Origin: Erysipelotrichaceae bacterium | Lineage (GTDB): Bacteria; Bacillota_I; Bacilli_A; Erysipelotrichales; Erysipelotrichaceae | NCBI GenBank assembly: GCA_019415435.1 | Contig: DXZE01000002.1 | Location: forward strand, 58,782 to 85,139 | DNA length: 26,358 nucleotides | Direction of reading: 5' to 3' | Shown here: piece after piece, positions 15,048-23,406 of the stretch | Layout: each line of letters begins with the position of its first letter | How positions within the stretch are numbered: the stretch's first letter is position 1 | Program-made: the position numbers and the translations under genes | Notes under the pieces: generated by a model | What the model was told of the DNA's origin: nothing | The model's input: only the letters and a program-made list of their open reading frames with translations | Databases searched by the model: none

Positions 15048-16097
15048 TTATTCTGCACCATCCGGTAAAACCAGCTGGCCAGTCGCGTAATATCCAGACG
15101 CGTAATGATCCAGGAAGTCTTCATCCGGAGTTTCATTACCCTGATTATCAATTGGAATCGGGATCGGATTTCCGTTAGAATCAAGGGCCTGATTGCCGTT
15201 TTCATCCGTATAATAATGCTTTACAACTTCATCCCCATACTGATTCTTGATAACATTGCCATCTGAATCTGTCCAGTATTCAACAGCTGTCTTTGTTTCA
15301 TTCCATGGACAGGTTTCAGAATAGGCATAATTTGTATTGTCACTACCTGATATACATTTAGACTTATCTGACATCTGTGAATAAATTGCATCAAAACGTG
15401 ACAGCTTATCGAGATTTCTGTAGCTGCCAATATAGTAGCCACCGTTACGCATTAATATTTTCATGGCTTCATCATCATAACCTAATGAAAACTGGGATAT
15501 CTCTGCGATTTCTTCTATAACAGAAGAATCTACATTTTCAAATGCCTTGGTAAAAAGACGGGTCTGTTCCCCGGTTGTAAAACCGGTTACCAACGGTACA
15601 CTGGCAATAATATTCAGATATTCTGACTTCAGTTCTGCGGTAGTATTATCACTTAAGAGAATGACTGCCTTTTTATCATAACGGTAGCCTACCGGTTTCT
15701 TTTCTTTGATCTCTATAGAAACAATACCGTCATCTTCCAGGTGTACATGTGCATCCGCAATCATCGGATCTCTTTCCAGCTTCCATACTGTTATCGGAAG
15801 TATAGATGCATAATATGGTGAATCTTCATGAATACCAGAAACTTCTGAAATATAGGATGAATCCAGATAATGATTTCCTGATACATGAATATTATGAACT
15901 CTTGATGCAGAAGTCAGAAAGTATATGCATATGACTGCAACAGTACCTAAAAACATACTCCATTTTAATAAAGCAGGTTCATTGGAACGAAAATGCAGAA
16001 GACTCTTCTTTCTTCTTTCACGGTCAAATATTTCCTGTACCCCTTCCGGTACTTCTGGTTCAGTTTGTGTATTCCTTTTCTTTCGACTTATTTCCAA
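15048..16097 (-). CDS. ftsQ: Cell division protein FtsQ/DivIB
   Basis: Bitopic divisome protein that bridges FtsB/FtsL and the septal synthase; 349 residues. It has a basic cytosolic tail (about 1-43), one membrane helix (about 44-63, ending FLTSAS), a POTRA domain starting RVHNIHVSGNHYLD, and the beta domain around PVGYRYDKKAVILLS. The start codon is TTG at 16097, with GGAG 8 bases upstream inside murB; no alternative start precedes the membrane helix. It overlaps the murB end by 10 bases. The last 100 residues are unusual: two cysteines (248 and 263) and then four D-x-x-G-N units (277-321) in an acidic Asn/Gly-rich tail. Such a tail is not part of the core DivIB fold and would face outside the cell. 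The order murG-murB-ftsQ is the standard dcw order of Bacillus. Confidence 0.9.
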   Translation of the reverse strand: MEISRKKRNTQTEPEVPEGVQEIFDRERRKKSLLHFRSNEPALLKWSMFLGTVAVICIYFLTSASRVHNIHVSGNHYLDSSYISEVSGIHEDSPYYASILPITVWKLERDPMIADAHVHLEDDGIVSIEIKEKKPVGYRYDKKAVILLSDNTTAELKSEYLNIIASVPLVTGFTTGEQTRLFTKAFENVDSSVIEEIAEISQFSLGYDDEAMKILMRNGGYYIGSYRNLDKLSRFDAIYSQMSDKSKCISGSDNTNYAYSETCPWNETKTAVEYWTDSDGNVIKNQYGDEVVKHYYTDENGNQALDSNGNPIPIPIDNQGNETPDEDFLDHYASGYYATGQLVLPDGAE

Positions 16098-16987
16098 TTG
16101 AATTTCTCCATTTCAGTCTCAAGCATAATACCATATTTTTCTTTAACAGCTTTCTGAATCTCTTCAACTAACTGAATATAATCCCGTGCAGTCGCATGAT
16201 TCTTATTGATGATGAAGTTGCAGTGCTTTGGTGATACACAGGCACCACCAATCTCTTTTCCTCTGTAACCTATACCATCAATTAACTGCCATGCATTGGT
16301 TCCTTCCGGATTACGGAATACAGAACCGCAGGAAGGATATTCTAATGGCTGTGAAGCAAGACGGCGCTGTCTTCTGTTCTGCATCAGATCATTGATTTCC
16401 CTGGAATCCTTAGGAGTCAAAGATAATCTTGCGGCCAGGACAATCCAGTCTGGATGATCATGGAAACAGGAATGGCGATATGTAAAGTGACATTCATCAC
16501 CAGGAATCCACTCTAATCTGCCGTTGCGATAGATAAATACTTCTTTGACAATATCACTCATACTGGCACGATACGCACCCGCATTCATGAATACAGCTCC
16601 GCCTACCGTACCCGGGATACCTGACGCAAACTCTAATCCGGATAAACCGTTTTTCATTGCCTGTACAGCTAAAGCTATCGTAGAACAGCCTGCCTGTACA
16701 GTTACTTCATTATCCTTAAAATAGGCATTGTTAAAGTATCTGTCTAGTCTGATAACAATACCATCATAGTCATCATCAGAACATAAAAGATCAGAACCCT
16801 TGCCAATCAGCTTATAGGATAAATGATTCTCATGGATTAAACGGATGATCAGATCCAGGGCAATATCACTGTTTGGATAGACGACATATCTTGCATAACC
16901 GCCAATACGTAATGTGGTCATGGAAGATAATGGCATATCTTTTTCTGTTTCTGCAATCTGTGAAAGCTGTCTGTATATATCAATCAT
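16088..16987 (-). CDS. murB: UDP-N-acetylenolpyruvoylglucosamine reductase
   Basis: FAD-dependent reductase that makes UDP-MurNAc in the cytosol; 299 residues, the type II (short) form typical of Gram-positives. It has the FAD-binding PCMH domain with GKGSDLLCSDDDYDG and the GLEFASGIPGTVGGAVFMNAG region (two adjacent blocks). The catalytic region has YRHS with the conserved Arg and PSCGSVFRNP with the proton-donating Ser. The ATG at 16987 overlaps the murG stop by 8 bases, so the two are likely translationally coupled. Its own end overlaps the TTG start of ftsQ. No unusual residue substitutions are seen. Confidence 0.96.
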   Translation of the reverse strand: MIDIYRQLSQIAETEKDMPLSSMTTLRIGGYARYVVYPNSDIALDLIIRLIHENHLSYKLIGKGSDLLCSDDDYDGIVIRLDRYFNNAYFKDNEVTVQAGCSTIALAVQAMKNGLSGLEFASGIPGTVGGAVFMNAGAYRASMSDIVKEVFIYRNGRLEWIPGDECHFTYRHSCFHDHPDWIVLAARLSLTPKDSREINDLMQNRRQRRLASQPLEYPSCGSVFRNPEGTNAWQLIDGIGYRGKEIGGACVSPKHCNFIINKNHATARDYIQLVEEIQKAVKEKYGIMLETEMEKFNWK

Positions 16988-18053
16988 GAATAAGTTCCTC
17001 CATCCAGTCTATCATCTGATATGCCGCATCACGTTTTCCCTGCTTCTTTGCATTGTCACGCATCTTCTGAAGTTTATCAGTATCTTTCATAAGGCCATTA
17101 ACTGTATCGGCTAATAATTGCGGGGTAAGATCTTTCTCTTCAATCATAACTGCCGCATCTTTCTTAACAAGCTCAGAGGCATTATAAAACTGATGGTTAT
17201 TCGGTACATAAGGAGACGGAATCAATACGGATGCACATCCGATTGAACCCACTTCAGCCATCGTTGTAGCACCAGCTCTTAATACAGCAAGTGCACATCC
17301 TTTTAACATAGCCTTGCCATCAACATATTCCACTATTTTGATATGATCATTTGATGCATAGTGGAACTGATAATCATTGCTTGTACCAGATGCGATAATG
17401 CATTGATAAGAATCATCAAATAACGGACATGCCTGATCAATTACTTCTGATACAGATGAGCTTCCTAATGAACCCATCATGAATATGACAAATGGCTTAT
17501 CCAAACTTAATCCCATCTTCACAAGCATATCCGGATCAAATACGGTATCTGCCGCAAGGGTTGCCTCAGGATTACCAAGGATTCTCTGTTTTTCTTTCGG
17601 CATTTCCTTTAAGTTGCTTTCATAACAGCCGACAATCGCATCAACTTTATCAGAAAGAAATCGGTTTGCTTTTCCCGCAAAGGAGTTCTGTTCATGTATC
17701 ATTGTTGGAATATGCAGATGATGAGCAGCTTGAATTAATGGTACAGATATGTAATTGCCAAAACCGACACAGATATCTGGTTTTTCTTTCTGTAATATCT
17801 TTTCTGCCTGTTTCTGTGTTTTCATCATGCTGAAAACAGATTTAATCTTATTGCCTATGCCGCCATATGTACTTGCGACATGCATGCCATAGAATTTATA
17901 GCCATGTTCAGGGATGACTTTTGCTTCCATACGGTCATCGGATCCAAAGAATATGACTTCAGAATCCGGTTCCTTTTTCTTTAATACCTCAGCTAATGCC
18001 AGGGCTGGATATATATGACCACCGGTTCCTCCGGCAGCTATCATAACTTTCAT
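16980..18053 (-). CDS. murG: MurG, UDP-GlcNAc transferase making lipid II
   Basis: Membrane-associated GT28 glycosyltransferase that adds GlcNAc to lipid I; 357 residues. The N-terminal glycine loop GGTGGH is at residues 8-13, and HEQNSFAGKANR follows in the acceptor domain. The C-terminal UDP-GlcNAc-binding domain has MMGSLGSSS, and its donor-binding helix region carries RAGATTMAEVGSIG and PNNHQFYNA. The ATG at 18053 is preceded by AAGGAAGAG. A TGATAGAAT extended -10 lies just upstream and the engB terminator behind that, so murG heads the murG-murB-ftsQ unit. The other dcw genes (mraY, murD, ftsW, ftsA, ftsZ) are not next to it here. Confidence 0.97.
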   Translation of the reverse strand: MKVMIAAGGTGGHIYPALALAEVLKKKEPDSEVIFFGSDDRMEAKVIPEHGYKFYGMHVASTYGGIGNKIKSVFSMMKTQKQAEKILQKEKPDICVGFGNYISVPLIQAAHHLHIPTMIHEQNSFAGKANRFLSDKVDAIVGCYESNLKEMPKEKQRILGNPEATLAADTVFDPDMLVKMGLSLDKPFVIFMMGSLGSSSVSEVIDQACPLFDDSYQCIIASGTSNDYQFHYASNDHIKIVEYVDGKAMLKGCALAVLRAGATTMAEVGSIGCASVLIPSPYVPNNHQFYNASELVKKDAAVMIEEKDLTPQLLADTVNGLMKDTDKLQKMRDNAKKQGKRDAAYQMIDWMEELIHD

Positions 18054-18077
18054 AACACTCTTCCTTCATACACAACT

Positions 18078-18086
18078 ATTCTATCA
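18078..18086 (-). promoter_or_regulatory. Extended -10 promoter element for murG
   Basis: TGATAGAAT on the minus strand, about 24 bases before the murG ATG. The -35 position falls in the T-tract of the engB terminator and does not match the consensus. Confidence 0.5.
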
Positions 18087-18102
18087 CAACACTGCCAGAG
18101 AT

Positions 18103-18137
18103 AAAAAAGAGCTGAGACTCTGATAAGAGTCCAGCTC
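18103..18137 (-). terminator. Intrinsic terminator after engB
   Basis: On the minus strand GAGCTGGACTC pairs with GAGTC-T-CAGCTC (11 bp with one bulged base, 6-base loop), followed by six T. It begins 3 bases after the engB stop codon and closes the lon-engB unit. Confidence 0.88.
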
Positions 18138-18140
18138 GGG

Positions 18141-18725
18141 TTATGAAGCAATCATCTGATCAATTCTCTGCCAGATATCGTCGATACCTTTTTTATGTAT
18201 GGCATCAACTGGTATTAATGCAGAAATAGGTAACTGCAGTGTTTCTGCGATTTTTCTCGCATTCGCTGTATATTTGCCATAAGAGACCTTATCAGACTTG
18301 GTACATGCACAGATAATCGACAGATGTGCACTTCTTCCATAATTGATCATATCGAGATCTTCTTCTGTCGGTGTTCTTCTTGCGTCTAAGACAAGAATCA
18401 TACCCTTGAGATTTTCACGATGTTCAAAATATGGTTCCAGTAACTTGCCAAAGGCAAGTGCACTTTTCTCATCACTTGTTGCATAGCCATAGCCTGGCGC
18501 ATCGGTAAAGACGACTCTGTGATCGACTTCAAAGAAGTTTAACAATCTTGTCTTGCCAGGTGTCTTACCGGAATAAGCAAGATTCTTACGGTTCGTCAAA
18601 GCATTGATCAACGTACTCTTACCGGCATTGGAGCGGCCGGCAAAGACTATTTCAGGTAATTCATGATCAGGCCATTGTGATGCATTAGCGGCACTTTTCA
18701 AAAGCTTCGCATCATGGGACTGCAT
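18141..18725 (-). CDS. engB: Ribosome biogenesis GTPase EngB/YsxC
   Basis: Essential TRAFAC GTPase for 50S subunit assembly; 194 residues, the normal length. The P-loop is GRSNAGKS (30-37), G2/switch I is in GKTPGKTR, G3 is DAPGYGYA, and G4 is TKSDK. The ATG overlaps the lon TAA by one base (TAATG), a typical sign of translational coupling. The pair lon-engB (lonA-ysxC) is conserved in Bacillus. A strong terminator follows directly. Confidence 0.97.
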   Translation of the reverse strand: MQSHDAKLLKSAANASQWPDHELPEIVFAGRSNAGKSTLINALTNRKNLAYSGKTPGKTRLLNFFEVDHRVVFTDAPGYGYATSDEKSALAFGKLLEPYFEHRENLKGMILVLDARRTPTEEDLDMINYGRSAHLSIICACTKSDKVSYGKYTANARKIAETLQLPISALIPVDAIHKKGIDDIWQRIDQMIAS

Positions 18726-21040
18726 TATTTCACCAATGCTTCCTGCAGTACCTGTGATACATTCTCCATCGGTACAAAGTCAATGGACTTCTTGACAACT
18801 TCCGGTACATCATCGAGATCTCTCATATTATCCTTAGGAATCAGGATCTTATGGATACCGACTCTGTTAGCCGCAAGGGACTTTTCACGCAAGCCGCCGA
18901 TTGGTAGAACATTACCGCGTAATGTCACTTCACCAGTCATGGCAAGATCATTATGAACTGGTGTATTTGTTAAAGCACTGACAATTGCAGTTGTCAGAGT
19001 AACACCAGCAGAAGGACCATCCTTAGGAACTGCACCTTCCGGTACATGGATATGAATATCATGCTTATCAAAGAACTTAGGATCGATATGAAGTTCCTTG
19101 GCATGTGCCTTGACATAGTCTAAGGCAATCTCTGCGGATTCCTTCATAACATCACCTAACTGACCGGTAATCACAAGATTACCCTTGCCTTCAAAGTAAT
19201 TGACTTCTATCTGCAATACATCGCCACCAAACTCTGTATAGGCAAGACCGGTTACACAGCCAACCTGGTTCTTCTTTTCCTTGTTGCCGTATTCAAACAG
19301 TTCCTTACCAAGCATCTTCTTGATGTTCTTTTCCGTCATTGTCATGGACTTCTTGCCATCTCTTAAGATTTCAAGAACAGTCTTACGGCATAAGGAGGCA
19401 ATCACTCTTTCTAACTGTCTGACACCTGCTTCTCTTGTGTAGTGACGGATCAGATACAGAATTTCCTTATCCTTAAGATGGAATTGTGATGGCTTTAAAC
19501 CATTTGCCTTGATCTGCTTTGGAATCAGATGATCCTTGGCAATCTGTACCTTATCTATTTCTGTATAGGAAGGAAGTTCAATGATTTCAAGACGGTCTCT
19601 TAATGGAGCCGGAATGTTTTCAAGGTAGTTAGCTGTCGCAATAAACATAACCTTGGATAAATCATATGGTTCTTCCAGATAATGATCAGAGAATACAGAG
19701 TTCTGTTCAGGGTCCAGTACTTCAAGTAATGCATCGGAAGGATCACCCTTATAATCAGCACCCATCTTATCAATTTCATCAATCAGGAAGACAGGATTAA
19801 TGACACCTGCTCTATCCATTCCCTGAATGACTCTGCCTGGTAACGCACCTAAGTATGTTCTGCGATGACCTCTGATTTCAGCTTCATCTTTTACCCCGCC
19901 TAAAGACATCTTTACAAACTTACGATCCAGGGCTCTGGCGATAGATTTGGCAAGAGAAGTCTTACCTACTCCAGGAGGACCTACAAGACAGATAATCGGT
20001 GCATTTAATGTACCTGTCATCTGCTTGACCGCAAGGTATTCCATAATTCTGTCTTTTACCTTTTCAAGACCGTAATGATCTTCATCCAGTACTTCTCTTA
20101 CTTTCTTCAGATCTTCACAATCCTTGGTTTCCTGCCACCATGGAACCTTGAGCAGCCAGTCAAGGTAGCTTCTTTCTACACTTGCCTCACCACTTCCCGG
20201 CGGTAACATCTCATATCTCTGTAACTCTTCCAGAGCCTTGTCTTTGACATGCTGAGGATACGGGTTGTTTTCGATAGTTTCTCTTAACTTGGTTGCATCA
20301 TCTGTCATATTGGTGATATCGCCAAGTTCCTCTTTGATAGTCTTCAGCTTTTCACGGAGATAGTATTCTTTCTGGCTGTCATCTATCTTTTCTCTGACTT
20401 TATTATTGATGGAAGATTCCAGTTCATTGAAACTCTGTTGTTTTTCAAGCTCGGCAATGATCTGAAGCATTCTTTCATTGACATCTAATGTTTCTAATAA
20501 CTTCTGCTTGGTTTCCTGATCCATCATAAAGTACTGACCAAACTGATCTGTCAGAGTGACAGCGGAAACACCCTGTGAGAACTGGTGGAGTACATCAGCC
20601 GGGAAAGCAGAAGAAAGATTGGATACCTTTTCAAATTCATTGATTATCTTCTTGATCAGAGCCATCTCTTCCGTCTGATCACCCTGTACATCATGAAGAA
20701 TCTCAATATCAGCCATCATCAGATCACCGGTTTTTTCTACATTAACAAGCTTTGCTCTCTGCATACCGGTAAACGTAACTCTTAAGAAGCCTTCTTTTTT
20801 TCTGATGACTTTGATTTTGGAAAGTGTACCGACTTCATACATATCTTTCTGGGTAGGATTATCTACCATGATATCGTTCTGACATACAACAAATACCATG
20901 GAGTCATATTTCTCTGAAGATTCATTCACCGCATTGATGGAAATATTGCGGCCAACTTCAACCATGACATCCTGACCCGGGAATACGATCACACCACGTG
21001 TACATACAAGCGGTACACGTACATGCGTATTTTCACTCAT
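18725..21040 (-). CDS. lon: ATP-dependent protease Lon
   Basis: Cytosolic AAA+ serine protease for damaged and regulatory proteins; 771 residues from the ATG at 21040. A longer frame reaches 21109, but GGAGG lies 7 bases before the ATG at 21040 and the protein then starts at the usual LON substrate-binding domain (HVRVPLVCTRGVIVFPGQ). Coiled regions follow, then Walker A GPPGVGKTSLA, Walker B VFLIDEIDKMG and the proteolytic domain. That domain has the catalytic Ser in PKDGPSAGVT and the catalytic Lys in GGLREKSLA. It lies between tig and engB. In Bacillus, clpX and lonB lie between tig and lonA; neither is here. Confidence 0.98.
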   Translation of the reverse strand: MSENTHVRVPLVCTRGVIVFPGQDVMVEVGRNISINAVNESSEKYDSMVFVVCQNDIMVDNPTQKDMYEVGTLSKIKVIRKKEGFLRVTFTGMQRAKLVNVEKTGDLMMADIEILHDVQGDQTEEMALIKKIINEFEKVSNLSSAFPADVLHQFSQGVSAVTLTDQFGQYFMMDQETKQKLLETLDVNERMLQIIAELEKQQSFNELESSINNKVREKIDDSQKEYYLREKLKTIKEELGDITNMTDDATKLRETIENNPYPQHVKDKALEELQRYEMLPPGSGEASVERSYLDWLLKVPWWQETKDCEDLKKVREVLDEDHYGLEKVKDRIMEYLAVKQMTGTLNAPIICLVGPPGVGKTSLAKSIARALDRKFVKMSLGGVKDEAEIRGHRRTYLGALPGRVIQGMDRAGVINPVFLIDEIDKMGADYKGDPSDALLEVLDPEQNSVFSDHYLEEPYDLSKVMFIATANYLENIPAPLRDRLEIIELPSYTEIDKVQIAKDHLIPKQIKANGLKPSQFHLKDKEILYLIRHYTREAGVRQLERVIASLCRKTVLEILRDGKKSMTMTEKNIKKMLGKELFEYGNKEKKNQVGCVTGLAYTEFGGDVLQIEVNYFEGKGNLVITGQLGDVMKESAEIALDYVKAHAKELHIDPKFFDKHDIHIHVPEGAVPKDGPSAGVTLTTAIVSALTNTPVHNDLAMTGEVTLRGNVLPIGGLREKSLAANRVGIHKILIPKDNMRDLDDVPEVVKKSIDFVPMENVSQVLQEALVK

Positions 21041-21076
21041 ATAAGCACCTCCTTTTCCTAACAATATCTCATTTCT

Positions 21077-21103
21077 AAAATAAGACGCTGAGCGTCTTAT
21101 TTT
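21077..21103 (-). terminator. Terminator hairpin between tig and lon
   Basis: A perfect symmetric palindrome, AAAATAAGACGCT / AGCGTCTTATTTT (arms 21077-21089 and 21091-21103), lies 12 bases after the tig stop. The T-rich end makes it usable in either direction; in context it serves tig. It probably only partly separates tig from lon, as no strong lon promoter is visible between it and the lon ribosome binding site. Confidence 0.75.
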
Positions 21104-21114
21104 AAACAATTCAC

Positions 21115-22428
21115 TTATTCAGCAGCTTCTTCTTTATTTTCTTCTTTAGAAGGTTCTGTTTCTACTGCATTTTCCTTAATGAAATCAAATGCCTTTTCAT
21201 TAAGAACATCCTGCTTCAGCATATCTTCACTGACAAGGCTCTTAACTTCTTCAGGCTTCATGCCATACTGATCAGCAATGTTCTTGACTTCCTTATCAAC
21301 ATCTTCATCCGTAGCTTCAATGTTTTCAAGCTTAGCGACCTGTTCTAATGCAAGTCTTGCGATAACATTGCGACGGGCAGGTTCTCTGTACTGTTCCTGC
21401 AGCTTATCTAATGTTGTACCAGCCATCTTCAGATACTGATCCAAAGACATACCATACTGCTGTACCTGACTGTTCAGTTCATTGATCTGATTTCTGACTT
21501 CGTTGTTGACTAATGCATCAGGAAGATCAACTTCTGTGTTATCAATCAGTTGATTCATCAGCTGGTTGTCTCTGTTTGTATCAGCTGTGTTCTTCTTTTC
21601 AGATTCCATTCTTTCACGGATGGTCTTCTTCAGATCTTCAGCTGTTTCAACATTAGGAATGTTGACATCCTTGGCAAAGTCATCATCTACTTCAGGAAGA
21701 ACCTTTGTCTTGACATCGTTTACCTTGACCTTGAATACAGCCTTGGCACCCTTGAGGTCATCAGCGTGATAATCTTCAGGGAATGTAACATTGACATCCT
21801 TTTCATCGCCAGCCTTTGTGCCGATCAGCTGATCTTCAAAACCAGGGATGAAGGAACCGGAACCAAGTTCGAGGTTGTAGTTTTCAGCCTTGCCGCCTTC
21901 AAAGGCAACATCATCCTTGAATCCTTCATAGTCAATATTGACTGTATCTCCCTTTTCAGCTGCGCCTTCCTTTGTCTCAAGATCAGCGTATGTCTCTCTC
22001 ATATGATCAAGTTCTTTGTTGAAATCATCATCTGTGACTTCCGTATCCTGCTTGTCATATTTGAGACCCTTGTAATCCTTAACAGTTACTTCAGGCATAA
22101 CTTCAAATGTATAAACAAGAGTAACAGAATTAGGATCCATAGCCTTTACATCTAATGTTGGCTGGGAAATAGGCTCCAGATGATTTTCATCTAATGCCTT
22201 GCCTAACCAGTCATTGGCATTGTCCTGTACAGCCTGTGCTTCTCTGTCCTGTTCAGGAACCTGACGGCCGACCAGCTCCAATGGTGCGGATCCCTTTCTG
22301 AAACCATTTAATGTAACGTTTCTTGCAATTTTGCGGAAAGCCTTGTCTATAGCCTTCTGCCATTCTTCTCCTTTGATTGTAACTTCCAGATCTCCGGTTG
22401 ATTTTTCTTTCAGTGTCCAAGTTGACAT
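21115..22428 (-). CDS. tig: Trigger factor (ribosome-bound chaperone)
   Basis: Ribosome-associated folding chaperone with peptidyl-prolyl isomerase activity; 437 residues. The N-terminal ribosome-docking loop GFRKG is at residues 42-46. The FKBP-type domain begins GDTVNIDYEGF (about 160 onward) and includes FIPGFEDQLIG. The C-terminal helical arms follow (about 250-420), with a short acidic Glu-rich tail (EENKEEAAE). AAGGAG precedes the ATG at 22428, and a TGTTATAAT promoter lies about 36 bases upstream. Its neighbours are a DUF3196-like gene upstream and lon downstream. Confidence 0.97.
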   Translation of the reverse strand: MSTWTLKEKSTGDLEVTIKGEEWQKAIDKAFRKIARNVTLNGFRKGSAPLELVGRQVPEQDREAQAVQDNANDWLGKALDENHLEPISQPTLDVKAMDPNSVTLVYTFEVMPEVTVKDYKGLKYDKQDTEVTDDDFNKELDHMRETYADLETKEGAAEKGDTVNIDYEGFKDDVAFEGGKAENYNLELGSGSFIPGFEDQLIGTKAGDEKDVNVTFPEDYHADDLKGAKAVFKVKVNDVKTKVLPEVDDDFAKDVNIPNVETAEDLKKTIRERMESEKKNTADTNRDNQLMNQLIDNTEVDLPDALVNNEVRNQINELNSQVQQYGMSLDQYLKMAGTTLDKLQEQYREPARRNVIARLALEQVAKLENIEATDEDVDKEVKNIADQYGMKPEEVKSLVSEDMLKQDVLNEKAFDFIKENAVETEPSKEENKEEAAE

Positions 22429-22463
22429 TGTCTTATGCTCCTTTTCATTTTTCGTGCCCGACT

Positions 22464-22472
22464 ATTATAACA
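22464..22472 (-). promoter_or_regulatory. Extended -10 promoter element for tig
   Basis: TGTTATAAT on the minus strand gives a leader of about 28 bases before the tig ATG. No good -35 is seen, as expected for extended -10 promoters. Confidence 0.6.
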
Positions 22473-22523
22473 AAGATAAAACACAACTTCTATGAAATTG
22501 CATGATTCTTTGCGTAATTTCCA

Positions 22524-23228
22524 TTAATTCTGATAATTTCCTGCCTGTAGATGTGCATTTTTGCGTACTTGTTCAAGAACATCAGGGCAATCCATTAATG
22601 TACAGACCTGCTCACATACATCTAAGGCAAGATCCACAGCTTCTTCTTTTTCATAGGATAACGGCAGAAACATATATACTTCATGAATTAATAATGTCCT
22701 CGCCATCTCATAAAGATCCGGATGTTTCATGCCTAACCAGTCATAGAGAAGCTTATCCGCTTCTAGGAATCCTTCTGACTCAGCTACTGGTGTAACAGAG
22801 TCTCCATAGAAGTCATACTCCACATCATTGGTACGCAATGTAAAATCATCCTTGATATCCTGTTCAGCTATCGCTTCAATCATCAAAGCAGCTGCTTCAG
22901 GGAATGGATTATCTTCCAGCCAATTCTTTATTTCAGGAAGAAATTCCCTTAGGTTTCTGGAAGATAAAGCTGCAGCGGCAGAAAGCTGTTCGGCTTCTTT
23001 ACCATACAGTTTCTCTAATAAAGCATCTGAAGAGACTTCGGTCCGCTGACGATCAAGAGAACAGCGGTAATCTAACTCCCTTTTCAGTTTCTTTAACTGC
23101 GGCTCTACATCAGATGGAATATAAGGCATGGATAATTCCTTTTTCACTATCTGCATGGCTTCTTCATTCTTATTTTCATCCATCAGATCCTGAATTTCTT
23201 CCAGGATCTCATCATAGTAAGAGGCCAT
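22524..23228 (-). CDS. DUF3196-like helical-repeat protein (MG296 family?)
   Basis: A 234-residue cytosolic protein, rich in Glu and Leu and predicted to be almost all helical, with TPR-like paired helices. It opens with YYDEILEEIQDLMDENKNEEA, one residue over the limit if joined; the core is IQDLMDENKNEEAMQIVKKE. A distinctive ELSMPYIPSDVE stretch follows at about 31-42. I associate this pattern with the DUF3196/MG296 family found in Mollicutes and Erysipelotrichia, whose function is unknown; the assignment is from memory. AAGGAG precedes the ATG at 23228. The gene lies between the tRNA-Arg terminator and tig. Its position before trigger factor suggests, but does not show, a link to translation or folding. 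Confidence 0.7.
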   Translation of the reverse strand: MASYYDEILEEIQDLMDENKNEEAMQIVKKELSMPYIPSDVEPQLKKLKRELDYRCSLDRQRTEVSSDALLEKLYGKEAEQLSAAAALSSRNLREFLPEIKNWLEDNPFPEAAALMIEAIAEQDIKDDFTLRTNDVEYDFYGDSVTPVAESEGFLEADKLLYDWLGMKHPDLYEMARTLLIHEVYMFLPLSYEKEEAVDLALDVCEQVCTLMDCPDVLEQVRKNAHLQAGNYQN

Positions 23229-23246
23229 AAATTCTCCTTATGATAT

Positions 23247-23274
23247 AAAAAACGCTGACACTTCAGTACCAGCG
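23247..23274 (-). terminator. Intrinsic terminator after tRNA-Arg
   Basis: On the minus strand CGCTGGTAC and GTGTCAGCG form a 9-bp stem (two G-U pairs) with loop TGAA, followed by six T. It lies 14 bases after the tRNA CCA end and just before the ribosome binding site of the next gene. Confidence 0.88.
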
Positions 23275-23288
23275 ATTTCAGCAATCAA

Positions 23289-23365
23289 TGGTGTCCTGGA
23301 GGAGATTCGAACTCCTGACCGTCCGCTTAGAAGGCGGGAGCTCTATCCAGCTGAGCTACCAGGAC
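23289..23365 (-). tRNA. tRNA-Arg(TCT), CCA end encoded
   Basis: A 77-base tRNA on the minus strand. The acceptor stem is GTCCTGG / CCAGGAC (7 bp), followed by discriminator A and an encoded CCA. D arm: GCTC...GAGC. The anticodon loop is CTTCTAA, with anticodon TCT reading AGA/AGG. T arm: AGGAG TTCGAAT CTCCT. The anticodon stem is CCCGC / GCGGA; its outermost pair (27:43) is a C-A mismatch, a mild oddity. It is a single gene with its own promoter and terminator. Confidence 0.97.
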
Positions 23366-23374
23366 GCAATTGAT

Positions 23375-23403
23375 ATACTAACAGATTCACTTCATGATTT
23401 CAA
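23375..23403 (-). promoter_or_regulatory. Promoter of tRNA-Arg
   Basis: TTGAAA (23398-23403) and TAGTAT (23375-23380) on the minus strand with a 17-base spacer. The start would be near 23368, about 3 bases before the mature tRNA 5' end. The -35 lies right behind the stop of the ATPase gene. Confidence 0.55.
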
Positions 23404-23406
23404 GAA

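Noticed and set aside
21041..21109. Longer N-terminus of Lon starting at 21109
   Set aside because: GGAGG is placed correctly for the ATG at 21040, and the extra residues do not fit the family.
21550..22155. A 201-codon plus-strand frame opposite tig
   Set aside because: It mirrors the well-supported trigger factor gene and has no recognisable domain or start signal.
22495..22524. Hairpin between the DUF3196-like gene and tig (GAAATT/AATTTC)
   Set aside because: It has a bulge, a large loop and no T-run directly behind it, so I do not call a terminator.
23289..23365. tRNA-Arg as an integration site
   Set aside because: No integrase, direct repeat of the tRNA 3' end or foreign gene block is seen on either side.
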